From the IMG/VR virus record IMGVR_UViG_3300042344_000673, positions 1 through 64,000 of that record: a stretch of 64,000 nucleotides of DNA; one strand, written 5' to 3'. Positions within the stretch are counted from its first letter, which is position 1. Every line of letters starts with the position of its first letter. Of this stretch, positions 1 through 9,263 are shown piece by piece. The notes beneath the pieces are model-generated. The model saw nothing but the letters and a program-made list of their open reading frames with translations, did no database searches and was not told the origin of the DNA. Source of the stretch: a virus. The position numbers and the translations under genes were made by a program.

Positions 1-530
1 AACCATCTGTACCAGAAGTTCCTGAAGAGCCATCTGTTCCACTTGTACCTGAAGAGCCATCTGTTCCAGAGCTTCCACTTGTTCCTGATGAACCATCTGT
101 ACCAGAAGTTCCTGAAGAGCCATCTGTACCAGAAGTTCCTGAAGAGCCATCTGTACCAGAAGTGCCTGAAGAGCCATCTGTTCCAGAGCTTCCACTTGTA
201 CCTGAAGAGCCATCTGTTCCACTTGTACCTGATGAACCATCTGTACCAGAAGTACCTGAAGAGCCATCTGTTCCACTTGTTCCTGATGAACCATCTGTAC
301 CAGAAGTTCCTGAAGAGCCATCTGTTCCAGAAGTTCCTGAAGAGCCATCTGTTCCAGAAGTTCCTGAAGAGCCATCTGTTCCAGAAGTTCCTGAAGAGCC
401 ATCTGTTCCAGAGCTTCCACTTGTTCCTGATGAACCATCTGTTCCACTTGTTCCTGATGAACCATCTGTACCAGAAGTACCTGAAGAGCCATCTGTTCCA
501 CTTGTACCTGACGTTCCACTAGTACCCCCA
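1..530 (-). repeat. In-frame tandem repeat coding collagen-like triplets
   Basis: Degenerate tandem units of 9-27 bases, each a multiple of three, fill this stretch. Read on the minus strand they give Gly-X-Y triplets. Unit variants differ mainly at third codon positions, and one variant codes G-S-S in place of G-T-S. This is coding repeat DNA without spacers. Confidence 0.9.
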
Positions 531-682
531 GTGATACTGTCGGTTAAGGCAGAAAAATATATCTGTTGAGAATCCCCGGTTAAGGTTGGACTACCTTGTT
601 CGTAGTTCGTTACAATATAGAGCACATCGCTGGGGGCGGCTGACAGTGCTATACCTAAGTCGGTTATTCTTACATTTGCCAT
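1..682 (-). CDS. Collagen-like (Gly-X-Y) tail fibre/adhesin protein, partial
   Basis: The frame is open from an ATG at 682 through the left edge with no stop, so the gene is 3'-truncated by the window. The first ~50 residues (starting MANVRITDLG) are non-repetitive. After them every third residue is Gly, in triplets such as G-T-S, G-S-S and G-T-D, which is the collagen triple-helix pattern. The Y positions are Thr, Ser or Asp and I see no Pro in the repeats. The repeat is coded by 27-base and shorter units. Collagen-like stretches are common in phage tail fibres, where they form trimeric shafts. A TATTTATT octamer lies 4 bases before the ATG. The repeat and frame are certain; the fibre role is inferred from the repeat and from the neighbouring adhesin genes. 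Confidence 0.75.
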   Translation of the reverse strand, partial: MANVRITDLGIALSAAPSDVLYIVTNYEQGSPTLTGDSQQIYFSALTDSITGGTSGTSGTSGTDGSSGTSGTDGSSGTSGTDGSSGTSGSSGTDGSSGTSGTDGSSGTSGTDGSSGTSGTDGSSGTSGTDGSSGTSGTDGSSGTSGTDGSSGTSGTDGSSGTSGSSGTDGSSGTSGTDGSSGTSGTDGSSGTSGTDGSSGTSGSSGTDGSSGTSGTDGSSGTSGTDG

Positions 683-686
683 AGCT

Positions 687-694
687 AATAAATA
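687..694 (-). promoter_or_regulatory. TATTTATT octamer before collagen-like gene
   Basis: Coding-strand TATTTATT ends 4 bases before the ATG at 682. It is one of a set of such octamers before operon-leading genes. Confidence 0.45.
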
Positions 695-724
695 TTTTTA
701 ATCTTTACTTTTTTCATTTTATTT

Positions 725-1696
725 TTAACATGGACCGCATAAACTTCCAACAACAAATCCATCTGTCCCAATTTGCCACATTCCTCCCGAAGTATCGGTT
801 GTGTCAGTATACCAAAGGTTGTTGCCGTTGTATGGTGTATTTAGGGCTGCGTCTGAGTAAAATCTCAATACGTTTGACCATTGTGAAGTTGGTGAGTAAG
901 TAGTCTGTGTCAAAGTGTATGTAGAACAACTACAACTACTATCCCCTGATGAAACAGCATAGGCAGTTGAATCTTCCTGAAGAATTAGTGGATTACCGTC
1001 TTGTGTAATCAAGACGTTACCAAATTGGTCAATTATCAATATTTCGAAAACAGTTGGTGTTGAAGAAGGTGTTGGAGTTGGAGTTTGGGTTGGCGTTTCA
1101 GACGGCGTTTGAGTTGGTGTCTCAGTAGTAGTTTGTGTCGGAGTTTGAGTTGGTGTCTCGGAAGGTGTTTGAGAAGGTGTTGGCGTTTGAGTTTCTGTTG
1201 CGGTAGGAGTTGAACCAGGTGTTGCGCTAGGTGTGGGTGTTTGTGTCGGTGTTTCAGTGGTGGTAGGTGTTTGTGTCGGTGTCTCAGTGGTGGTAGGCGT
1301 TTGGGTCGGTGTCTCAGTGGTAGTTGGTGTAGGCGTTTGGGTCGGTGTCTCAGATGGCGTTATTGAAGGTGTTGGTGTATTTGTAGGTGTTGGTGATGGT
1401 GTTGCTGGAGGAGGTGTTGTCGTAGGTGTTGGTGTTGGAGAAGGGGTAACACATGGCCCAAGTTGAACCACAACCCCATTCAACATTTCAGTTCTTGTTT
1501 GAGCCGAATAATATAATGTGGCCGCTGATAATGGGTCGGGATAATTACTTACATAGACATCAAAGGGACCTAATGCGTTTGTGTTTGGTGTAATCTTTAT
1601 TATATAGGAATTACAAGTATCTGCGGAAATCTGTTGTTCAATAAAATTATCACAGCCAGGTGCAGTATTTACAACGAAAATCGATTGAAGGGACAT
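725..1696 (-). CDS. Pro/Thr-rich linker adhesin with Cys-ended C-terminal domain
   Basis: This 323-aa protein has three parts. The N-terminal ~83 residues form a globular domain. Residues ~84-215 are a low-complexity Pro/Thr/Ser/Glu linker built from T-P-T-Q and T-E-T-P units. The C-terminal ~100-residue domain ends CGPC. The C-terminal domain matches that of the protein cut by the right edge (63235 onward): both share LTQT-Y, a Trp, F-(Y/F)-(S/T)-D, N-(T/N)-P-(Y/F)-N-G and L-(W/Y)-Y-T. The start is the ATG at 1696; an in-frame TTG lies 18 bases upstream at 1714. A TATTTATT octamer sits 16 bases before the ATG. A receptor-binding or tail-fibre role is inferred from architecture and position. 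I do not recognise a named family. Confidence 0.7.
   Translation of the reverse strand: MSLQSIFVVNTAPGCDNFIEQQISADTCNSYIIKITPNTNALGPFDVYVSNYPDPLSAATLYYSAQTRTEMLNGVVVQLGPCVTPSPTPTPTTTPPPATPSPTPTNTPTPSITPSETPTQTPTPTTTETPTQTPTTTETPTQTPTTTETPTQTPTPSATPGSTPTATETQTPTPSQTPSETPTQTPTQTTTETPTQTPSETPTQTPTPTPSSTPTVFEILIIDQFGNVLITQDGNPLILQEDSTAYAVSSGDSSCSCSTYTLTQTTYSPTSQWSNVLRFYSDAALNTPYNGNNLWYTDTTDTSGGMWQIGTDGFVVGSLCGPC
1050..1448 (-). repeat. Pro/Thr-rich coding repeat
   Basis: Imperfect repeats of 12-24 bases code T-P-T and T-E-T-P units on the minus strand. The complementary strand shows an open frame of Gly/Val repeats that is only a shadow of this composition. Confidence 0.85.
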
Positions 1697-1712
1697 CAGG
1701 TCTTTTTTTTTC

Positions 1713-1720
1713 AATAAATA
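1713..1720 (-). promoter_or_regulatory. TATTTATT octamer before Pro/Thr adhesin
   Basis: The octamer ends 16 bases before the ATG at 1696 and is followed by an A-rich leader. Confidence 0.45.
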
Positions 1721-1774
1721 CCTGAACTATATTGATTTTTAAACCACCATAAAAAATAAAATAAACTAATAATA

Positions 1775-2134
1775 TCAAACGAGCACCAAAGAACAATTTG
1801 ACTCGTCTATGGATATTCCACTTATCACACAGCTTGACTCTTGAATCGAAATATTAACAATACAATCAACCAAACTTACGGTAATGTTAAATGAACATCC
1901 AAAAGTACAATCCAAAATCTTAAATAATTCACAACCGTTAGCATCAACTAATTTCAACATTATCGCCGGAGCTGTATTGAAAATTGGAGGAATCGAAGAG
2001 TTGTAACTAATTTCAGGTGGTACTGTAGTATTGATTGTACCAATTAGGCTTTGATTATTCCCATAAACATCCGCAATGTAAACTTGAACTGGTGTGCTAG
2101 CCCCCGATATGAAGTCTATTCTTACCTGTGTCAT
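1775..2134 (-). CDS. Small Cys-rich virion protein, unknown
   Basis: This 119-aa protein is rich in beta-prone residues and carries six Cys in its second half. The start is the ATG at 2134, whose ATGA overlaps the stop of the SprB-repeat gene at 2131-2133, so the two are probably translated together. A TTG at 2143 also keeps the frame open but would overlap more. I do not recognise a family. Position at the end of the baseplate operon suggests a small virion component, perhaps attached to the preceding repeat protein. Confidence 0.55.
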   Translation of the reverse strand: MTQVRIDFISGASTPVQVYIADVYGNNQSLIGTINTTVPPEISYNSSIPPIFNTAPAIMLKLVDANGCELFKILDCTFGCSFNITVSLVDCIVNISIQESSCVISGISIDESNCSLVLV

Positions 2135-4281
2135 GACAAACAACTTATATCATAGTTTATAACCAAATCTATAACGATACTTTGATTGAGCAAAGCAGGA
2201 TTTGTACCATTGGTTTGAATTGTTATTTGGTTGGTTTGTGGATTTACAATGACAGATGTTACACCAGGTACACCATAAAGTAATGTGGTAATTGTATCGT
2301 AATACAAATTATCTGAAGGAGCAACATTTAATTGTGTTGTCGTGAAGAAAGTTGTTTGACCACTCAATCCACTTGGCTCAACTTTGACTTGTGCTGTGAA
2401 TGTTGCAGAGTTAAAAGTACAACCCGAGTTTCCAAAAATTAAGTCTTGGTATCCATCATTCAACATCTGTAATAATCCAAACTGACATGGTGATACCGTA
2501 GTTAAGAACTCGGAACCCATGACATATGTGGTATAAGAGGCGTAGGTCGAAAAACAAGAAATTGTCGTTTGTCTAGTTAGGTAACATCCTGTTAAATCAG
2601 TAATAGTAACACTATAAGTTCCTCCTGTAAGACCCGATACTGATATTTGTTGTGGATTATTAGGTACGTTATCAGACCATTGATAGGTAAATGGTGGTTG
2701 ACCACTCGAAATAAATGCGGTTATTGTACCACTATCCCCCGTTCCACAACCTGTACTGTATATTGAAAAATCTAATGGTATAGAATTACCCACAAAAACT
2801 TGTGCCGTCTGTGTACACCCTGAAGAATCTGTAACTTGAACCACATGTTGTCCTGCGGTAATATTAGTGAACGTCACAGAACTTAAAGTTGTATCTGAAA
2901 AATAAGTTATACCATCTAAACTATATTGAAAAGGTTCAACGCCCCCACTTGTCTTTATCAATTCAATTGCCCCGTTTGAACCATTACATGTTGTTCCACT
3001 TACAAGTGTAGAAATTGTAAATAAATTATCTGTAAAAATGTCAACATCTTGAGCGTAGGCACAACCAGTCTCATCAGTAACAAAAAGAGAATAAGTACCT
3101 GCCGATAAATTATTGAAAAACTGATTGGACTCAATTGATGTTACAATTTGTGAATTTGAGTCAGGATAAATAAGTTGGTAAGTATATGGGGGGCTTCCTT
3201 CTGTTACATTTATTAGTAAGGAACCACCAGTACTTGAACAAACGGAGTTCTCAATCGTCAATGAAACTGAACCCAAACTTTGTGGAGTTGATATTTCTGT
3301 TCCCACAACAATATTACACAATCCGGCGTCCGTTACTGAAAACAAATATGACCCTGAAGGTATATTATTCAAAACAAATTGTTGAGAATAAGTTATAAGT
3401 ACATTTCCCGTTGAAGCAGAATAATAATATGGTGCCGTTCCTCCTGATATGTTGAGCGTCAATGACCCGTCACTACTAAAACAAGTTGGTGTTATTGCTG
3501 AAAAGTAAGTAAACCCTAAAGGTTGAACTTCTCCGACTCCTACCGACTTTGTTCTTTTACAACCGTTAGCATCCGTAACTTCGACTGAGTATGTCCCTGT
3601 GGTCAATCCTGTTATTGTGCTTCCCGTATCACCATTACTCCAAACATAAGTGTATGGTGGTGTGCCAGTTTGACCTGTGACGTAGACTTTACCGATTGGT
3701 GTGAACGTGTTGGCACATGGGGAACTCGGCACTGAGTAGAAACCGAAATCTAACTCATTCGAACTTGAAATTATAAAACTTGGAGTGGAACCTGATGTTC
3801 CTCCAATATCCTCCGCAACAATGTAATAACTGTCAGCAGATAAACTTGTGAAAACAAACTCTCCCGAATTAGTATAACCCGAACTTACTAAACTATTTGA
3901 GGTGGTGTAAAGATAAAAATTGGTTGTTGCCAAATTAGCGGTCGAGGTGGCACTTACCGACCCGTTATTAAGCCCACAAGTTGTATCAACGAGACCTAAT
4001 ATGGAAGCACAGATTCCACTACTTACTAAGACGTTAATATTATTGTATCCGTAATTGTTAGGTGTGCTTGAATCAATTCCGTTAATTACGTAAACACCAG
4101 GAAAAAGACCCGTTCTTGTTGATGTACCGCCGATACTATAATCTGAACCCAAATCGGGGTCGACCCATGTGACAGTATATGGTGGAGTACCCCCAGTAAA
4201 TGTAATACTTATCACACCCGCACCAGTATTCAAACTGTCACCAGTTATCAATAATGAATAATTAAGTGCTACGTTAGACAT
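2131..4281 (-). CDS. SprB-type repeat virion/adhesin protein
   Basis: This 716-aa protein is built from about seven tandem ~70-residue modules over residues ~1-580. Most contain a G-x-P-P-(Y/F)-x-Y motif followed by G-T-Y-S-V-x-V-T-D-x-x-G-C; the module near residue 200 is the clearest. This is the signature of SprB repeats, known from Flavobacterium cell-surface adhesins used in gliding. The last ~130 residues form a different domain ending D-I-S-C-L-S. The gene overlaps the upstream 992-aa gene by 8 bases and is coupled downstream by ATGA. It is probably a surface-exposed tail or baseplate decoration that binds the host. The repeats are clear; the virion location is inferred from the operon. 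Confidence 0.75.
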   Translation of the reverse strand: MSNVALNYSLLITGDSLNTGAGVISITFTGGTPPYTVTWVDPDLGSDYSIGGTSTRTGLFPGVYVINGIDSSTPNNYGYNNINVLVSSGICASILGLVDTTCGLNNGSVSATSTANLATTNFYLYTTSNSLVSSGYTNSGEFVFTSLSADSYYIVAEDIGGTSGSTPSFIISSSNELDFGFYSVPSSPCANTFTPIGKVYVTGQTGTPPYTYVWSNGDTGSTITGLTTGTYSVEVTDANGCKRTKSVGVGEVQPLGFTYFSAITPTCFSSDGSLTLNISGGTAPYYYSASTGNVLITYSQQFVLNNIPSGSYLFSVTDAGLCNIVVGTEISTPQSLGSVSLTIENSVCSSTGGSLLINVTEGSPPYTYQLIYPDSNSQIVTSIESNQFFNNLSAGTYSLFVTDETGCAYAQDVDIFTDNLFTISTLVSGTTCNGSNGAIELIKTSGGVEPFQYSLDGITYFSDTTLSSVTFTNITAGQHVVQVTDSSGCTQTAQVFVGNSIPLDFSIYSTGCGTGDSGTITAFISSGQPPFTYQWSDNVPNNPQQISVSGLTGGTYSVTITDLTGCYLTRQTTISCFSTYASYTTYVMGSEFLTTVSPCQFGLLQMLNDGYQDLIFGNSGCTFNSATFTAQVKVEPSGLSGQTTFFTTTQLNVAPSDNLYYDTITTLLYGVPGVTSVIVNPQTNQITIQTNGTNPALLNQSIVIDLVINYDISCLS

Positions 4282-7252
4282 TACAATTTATGTTTATATT
4301 TATCCCCGTGTTTAGAACCAATTCCTCATTAACATAATAGGGTGACGATGTTAAGTTCACAAAACTGATATTATTCCCATTTATATAGAATGTATATCCA
4401 TAATTGTAAAGTTGTGGTAAGTATTGAATCAAAGCATTTCTCCAATCTGTAGCGGTTGGTATGTCATTTGAGCCAACACCATAAAAAAAAGGTTGTTGTA
4501 TAAGAATATTATTTCCAATTCTTAAATCAATATACCATGTGGTGGTAACTGAATCTAAAATACATTGAGTCAGGCTAACACCTGATGAACTTAACATACT
4601 ATTGACAGAAAAATATAATATCGAGCTGAAATTAGAAACTTGTACATCCCCGTTCAACCATGGGTAAATTGAGAATGATGGATTAACACAATTAGAGGTG
4701 TAATTGAAAATACCGCTTGATATTTTACATGGATTTGCCTCGACAGGTTCTTCGATACAACCTCTCTGTCTTCTATAAACAAATTTTTGTTTGTGTAGAA
4801 CGGAGTTCTCGAATTTTATACCTCCTTGCCAAATGGTTGTAGCAGGAATCATTTGTTCCACCAACTTCATCCAATACGGACCTATACCTTCTACATAATC
4901 AATTAATTTCTGATAAGTGTATTTGTTATTTGGTAAACCAACAGTTTGTTCAGATTGGATATATTTCCACCAAATGGACTGTAAGGTTGGGTATCCTCCT
5001 GTTTTTCCATCCGTTATGTATAATCTATTTCTTGTGTTCACCATATTTTCCCAAAAAGTTTGGTAGAACTCAAAAAATGTTTTTTGTTTTGGCTGTGGAT
5101 TTACATAAGTCCAGTCAACACCACCAGGTACAGGGTATCCCACCGTGAGACCAGATTCAGGAATCGGATAGTCATATCTTCTTGATTGGTCCCAAACATC
5201 GTAAACTAATCCTTGAGCAGGATTTAAGAATAAATCTATGTTTTTGACATTAAGAACAAGTTTTTCATTCCCAACATAATAGTAGGCGTTGTAATCCGCT
5301 TGATTCGATATCCTTAACTTATCATCATCATCTAACCAACTCTTATTATTATCAATAATCTTCCTTAACTTGAATCCCAGGTTCATATATGGAAAATCTC
5401 TGTATCTATCGAGATAAAGTTGACCATAGGTAAAAGGTTGTAGTTGTGTTTGAATATCGATGTTTTGACCTGTGTATACATTTCCTGTGATGGTAACTTG
5501 GTCAGGACTTCTATGTTGTGGTGTAACCTCGTACCAACCCGCACCAAGTTGGAAGAAATAATTTTCAGTATCTCTCGGTGCCTTCGGATAACCTAAATCA
5601 TCTACAGGATAATCATCTCGAGTGATTATTGCTGCTTCATACGTAGCGGAAGAAGTAAATGCTGAAAATAAAACCCCTTTTACTTTAAAAGTAACTCCTG
5701 GTAAATATGTTGGCGTTTGCTCAACATATGTTCCACCAGTAATTGCCAGATATTGTGTTGTAAAGTTTTTTAAATTTATTCTTTGGTCGGCTAAATAAAT
5801 GTGTTCGTTATACTCAATCAATGATTCGGGAGCACCAATCAATCTCATTAGAAACTCTATAGACCTTCTTGTACCTTTTGACTTAAACAAATAAGCGGCG
5901 TTCAAGATTAAATTTCTGTAGAAGGCGTAGTTTAATTCTGTTGGTGTTAAAGCTCTAGCGTAACCAGGGTAATTGGGTTTACTTTGGTTGCCAAACACGG
6001 AGTCCAAGAAATTTTCATTCGTTATTGGTGAAAAGTTAGAAGACCATCCGAGTGTTTGAGACAAGTTGACTAATAATTGATTCGGAATGTTATTTCCTGG
6101 GTTATATTGAACTGAGTTCATAAACGCCAAGGACTCAATAAATTGTTTTACTTGGTCAAAGCTCCTACCATATATTTGTAATATCTTTTCAACCTTTTGA
6201 TTTAGGGTATCGAATTCTTTTATAGCATCAGTAACCAAAAACCTCGAAATTAGGTTTGTCTTATAAGAGTCTAAATCTACAGCAATAGATTGAAGTTGGG
6301 TTAAGTATGTATCAAAAGCGGCACCGAGAATTGACAAGTTCCATGGTCCATCTTTTGGCCACGTTACTTGTTGATAATTGGTATAAAACTGACCCGCTTG
6401 ATTCTGTGCTGGTATTTGGAAGAAAGCAGTATACTCAGGAACAGTCAATCTGTTAATCAAAAACTTTTCAACCTCATCGAAATCTTCGAGAAATACCTTA
6501 TCAACGATGTAGTCGTTTGGTCTTACTAAGAAATTACCGAAATAAGTTGTTGCTGTCGTTGGGAAAGGTTGTCCTGAAACGTAAAAACCCAAAGGACCTG
6601 TAGTGGTAGAAGGTGACGGTTCAAAACCAACAACCTTATATTCGATATCATTAATAGAAATGGCATAATCCAAATACGTTTCGGTTAGGTTTCTATACTT
6701 TGAGGTGATAATTTCACGAGCCTCAATATTTGTAGTGGCACTTACACTATATTCAATCGCAAATGGGTTATTCAATCTATCAAGGTTGACCTGAAAGAAT
6801 GTCTCATCTGAAATAGAATCGTACGTGATATTGATAGCGGTTGCCCCTGTTGTAAAATCAATATTATCAAATAAAACTTCTATTGCCGCAGGAAAATAGT
6901 TAATAATTTTGGTTACAGAAACACTGAACCTTTTGGCTAAAGAACCATACAAAGAAAAATTAAGAACTTGAGAAACATCATAATTAGGATAGACTCTAAA
7001 CTGAGTTGCTTGAATCGCTCTACTTTGTAAAACATCTTCTAAACCCAAATCATCCAATGATAAAGGTTCGGAGAATGCCCCAACATTAAAGGTTCTATTT
7101 ACCTTTTCTGTAACAATGTCATTAAAATCAAAAACACCTAACGTAAGTCCTCCACCATTGACAGTCTGTAAACCAACAATGTTGTCAGAGAAAGTTCCCG
7201 CACCATTACCAGGTCTCGGAGGGTAAAAATATTTGGTTCTTGAAGTACTCAT
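4274..7252 (-). CDS. Baseplate wedge candidate with gpI-like motif (gp7-like)
   Basis: This 992-aa protein sits in the gp25/gp6 operon. Around residue 460 it has the run F-K-S-K-G-T-R-R-S-I-E-F followed by L-I-G-A-P. This resembles the K-G-T-x-x-A-(V/I) ... L-x-x-L-G signature of P2 tail protein I, which together with J corresponds to T4 gp7 and gp6. A C-terminal ~140-residue region, after a Cys pair near residue 850, is rich in beta-prone residues and may be a separate attachment domain. The start ATG at 7252 overlaps the preceding stop as ATGA. A wedge role is inferred from this motif and from the operon; a general structural protein is the fallback reading. Confidence 0.5.
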   Translation of the reverse strand: MSTSRTKYFYPPRPGNGAGTFSDNIVGLQTVNGGGLTLGVFDFNDIVTEKVNRTFNVGAFSEPLSLDDLGLEDVLQSRAIQATQFRVYPNYDVSQVLNFSLYGSLAKRFSVSVTKIINYFPAAIEVLFDNIDFTTGATAINITYDSISDETFFQVNLDRLNNPFAIEYSVSATTNIEAREIITSKYRNLTETYLDYAISINDIEYKVVGFEPSPSTTTGPLGFYVSGQPFPTTATTYFGNFLVRPNDYIVDKVFLEDFDEVEKFLINRLTVPEYTAFFQIPAQNQAGQFYTNYQQVTWPKDGPWNLSILGAAFDTYLTQLQSIAVDLDSYKTNLISRFLVTDAIKEFDTLNQKVEKILQIYGRSFDQVKQFIESLAFMNSVQYNPGNNIPNQLLVNLSQTLGWSSNFSPITNENFLDSVFGNQSKPNYPGYARALTPTELNYAFYRNLILNAAYLFKSKGTRRSIEFLMRLIGAPESLIEYNEHIYLADQRINLKNFTTQYLAITGGTYVEQTPTYLPGVTFKVKGVLFSAFTSSATYEAAIITRDDYPVDDLGYPKAPRDTENYFFQLGAGWYEVTPQHRSPDQVTITGNVYTGQNIDIQTQLQPFTYGQLYLDRYRDFPYMNLGFKLRKIIDNNKSWLDDDDKLRISNQADYNAYYYVGNEKLVLNVKNIDLFLNPAQGLVYDVWDQSRRYDYPIPESGLTVGYPVPGGVDWTYVNPQPKQKTFFEFYQTFWENMVNTRNRLYITDGKTGGYPTLQSIWWKYIQSEQTVGLPNNKYTYQKLIDYVEGIGPYWMKLVEQMIPATTIWQGGIKFENSVLHKQKFVYRRQRGCIEEPVEANPCKISSGIFNYTSNCVNPSFSIYPWLNGDVQVSNFSSILYFSVNSMLSSSGVSLTQCILDSVTTTWYIDLRIGNNILIQQPFFYGVGSNDIPTATDWRNALIQYLPQLYNYGYTFYINGNNISFVNLTSSPYYVNEELVLNTGINININCNV

Positions 7253-8160
7253 TGAGCTGTGATAGTTGTGAAGTTTTTACTGAAGTCGATATTATTACCA
7301 CGATTTTGTCTAACCTCATATAGAAGAGCATTGAATTGGTCTCTAATTTCATACAAGTTGTATTGTCTGTATATGTTGTTCTGTGAATCGTAGATTGTGT
7401 ATATACCATCATCAATAGACTTGGTTTGATTACCATAAAGGGCAATTGCGAGAGATGATATATCGTATTCAACCATTTCAACCTCCAATGTTACCGGGTT
7501 AAAAAATGTATTTGAAATAATAACCTCTTGGTCAGGTTGACCAATATATGGTGTTGCGTTTGGATTGTTGGTAGGTGATGATGACGGGGATAATGTCAAA
7601 AATAATAAGTTTGCCGTACCATCAACATATCTATATCTTATCGCCTTTTGAGTAGAATTCGTTTGGTTAGATACGACAGGCTCACAATAGAAACAAGAAG
7701 TTACAACTCTGAAGAAGTTAGGAATTTTTGAACCATCAGGGTTTAAATACTCCACTCTGAATCCAACAAGTCCTTGAGGTACGAATTTATTTTGGAACTC
7801 AGGTGGCACGTTTGTAACATCTATAATAATTCCTTTGACGTTGGGAAGAGCGCTTAAAACACCACAATCCGTGATTACAGTTCTTATTTGTGCTGGTCTC
7901 AAATAGAGAGTATAAATACCAATTGCGTTGAATTGATTGGCCGGCAGAGTTAAATTATATAACCCACCCAAAACTTCGACACCAGCATTTCCCCCAGTTG
8001 CCGTATTGTTAAAAAATGGTCTCAAAATTGTTGGTGCGTCCAACCTTGTTAACGTAAAATCTTGAGTCGCATCACGAGTCGGCGTATACACCATAAGGAT
8101 TTCTACATCTTCAGGTGAAACATCACTCGGTCTTATTGTACCATATGAACCTATCGCCAT
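7249..8160 (-). CDS. Virion structural protein, unknown
   Basis: This 303-aa protein has no family I can name. It has an N-terminal beta-rich part and a C-F-Y-C pair near residue 160. A Ser/Pro/Asn-rich stretch lies near residue 195, and the C-terminal part is charged and rich in Tyr and Asn. A TATTTATA octamer ends 13 bases before its ATG, so it may head its own transcript. It is coupled to the 992-aa gene by an ATGA overlap, which ties it to baseplate assembly. Confidence 0.55.
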   Translation of the reverse strand: MAIGSYGTIRPSDVSPEDVEILMVYTPTRDATQDFTLTRLDAPTILRPFFNNTATGGNAGVEVLGGLYNLTLPANQFNAIGIYTLYLRPAQIRTVITDCGVLSALPNVKGIIIDVTNVPPEFQNKFVPQGLVGFRVEYLNPDGSKIPNFFRVVTSCFYCEPVVSNQTNSTQKAIRYRYVDGTANLLFLTLSPSSSPTNNPNATPYIGQPDQEVIISNTFFNPVTLEVEMVEYDISSLAIALYGNQTKSIDDGIYTIYDSQNNIYRQYNLYEIRDQFNALLYEVRQNRGNNIDFSKNFTTITAQ

Positions 8161-8173
8161 ATTTTCTTTTTTT

Positions 8174-8181
8174 TATAAATA
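8174..8181 (-). promoter_or_regulatory. TATTTATA octamer inside baseplate operon
   Basis: The octamer ends 13 bases before the ATG at 8160, in a 23-base spacer with an A-rich leader. Confidence 0.45.
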
Positions 8182-8183
8182 GT

Positions 8184-9263
8184 TTAGTCCCTGTTTTGGA
8201 CATTGAAAAATCCGTATCCGTAATTTAATAAATCACCAATATTATCAACCTCACCTAATCTCTGAACCCTCTCGTAAGCACTATTTTTTCCTCTTTCAAC
8301 ATACACGTCCGTTTGTATTTGAGGTTGGTCAATAAGTTTTAATAGTGCCTCATCTTTAGTTATGGGCTCCGCAGTTAAATTGTTCGCGGTAAATCCTGAT
8401 GATTCAACAAAAAATATTGTCGAGCCGTCGGAAAAATCATAGTAGTTTATATTGTTAATTGTGTAACCGGTTGAGAAAGTTCCAATGTCCGTTACAACAC
8501 CCCATATTTGTCCATTACTAATAACTGGAACCCCTACTTGATATTTGACAGGACCATATAATTGTAGTTCAGTCAATCGGGACCTGGTTATACCCGAAAC
8601 AACATAAGGTACCGTCGTGTAATTGTTCGAAGTCTGAGGTGCCACTTGGTTTACCGCATCCCCTGAAAAAATATAATTGTAAGAAATAGGAGTTGCTGAC
8701 CAGCTTCCCGTGTTAGGGAAAAAGAATGCTGTCCCATTTGGATTCGGTGGTATAATATCTTGATATGGCGTTGTTATTTTCTTTTCAACTTTTGTTATTC
8801 CCCACGGATTGGTTTGTGTTAATGTTATGGTATAAGCTGAAGAGGTTACTGGATAGTTATGTGGAATGTTATTTGGAGTAAATGTTGTAATTATTTGTGG
8901 TGCGGACCCATCACCCCAGTCAACAACGTAATTCGAAAGTTCCAAAAACTTTTGAAATTCGTTAGAAGTATTGTAAACATAGTAAGTGTATGGATTTCCT
9001 GTTGTCGAACTAAATATAAAATTGGCAACCACATCTTTTTGTAAAACAGCACCATCAAACGGAGAATAATATCCTACGTCAACCGCAGATTGGGTCAACA
9101 TTAAATTAACTGTTAGACCAGTCAACAATGAACTTCCGTTTGTACCCCCACTTAAAACTTGAGTCATCGATGAATATACTCCAACAGGTATCCCTTTGTA
9201 GTTGACAGTGAAAATGTCACCTTTGATATTCTCAGGAGATACTATAAAATTATAAGTGTCCAT
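8184..9263 (-). CDS. Virion protein with PKD-like domain
   Basis: In this 359-aa protein, residues ~110-175 contain V-D-W-G-D-G-S, then H-N-Y about 20 residues on, then Y-T-I-T-L-T-x-T-N-x-x-G. This is the W-x-(F/W)-G-D-G-S ... H-x-Y ... Y-x-V-x-L pattern of PKD immunoglobulin-like domains. The rest is not recognised. The gene is coupled to the upstream 269-aa gene by TAATG. PKD domains in phage virions usually decorate surfaces or bind glycans, so a baseplate or fibre decoration role is likely. No other domain is visible. Confidence 0.55.
   Translation of the reverse strand: MDTYNFIVSPENIKGDIFTVNYKGIPVGVYSSMTQVLSGGTNGSSLLTGLTVNLMLTQSAVDVGYYSPFDGAVLQKDVVANFIFSSTTGNPYTYYVYNTSNEFQKFLELSNYVVDWGDGSAPQIITTFTPNNIPHNYPVTSSAYTITLTQTNPWGITKVEKKITTPYQDIIPPNPNGTAFFFPNTGSWSATPISYNYIFSGDAVNQVAPQTSNNYTTVPYVVSGITRSRLTELQLYGPVKYQVGVPVISNGQIWGVVTDIGTFSTGYTINNINYYDFSDGSTIFFVESSGFTANNLTAEPITKDEALLKLIDQPQIQTDVYVERGKNSAYERVQRLGEVDNIGDLLNYGYGFFNVQNRD

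Noticed and set aside
1-522. CRISPR-like direct repeats
   Set aside because: The units are tandem with no unique spacers and keep one coding frame.
43-569. Plus-strand frames with Pro/Glu/Val and His/Leu/Lys repeats
   Set aside because: They are shadows of the collagen-like minus-strand repeat; only the minus-strand frame gives an ordinary non-repeat N-terminus and runs on past the edge.
1233-1466. Plus-strand Gly/Val repeat frame
   Set aside because: It is the complement of the Pro/Thr linker of the minus-strand adhesin.
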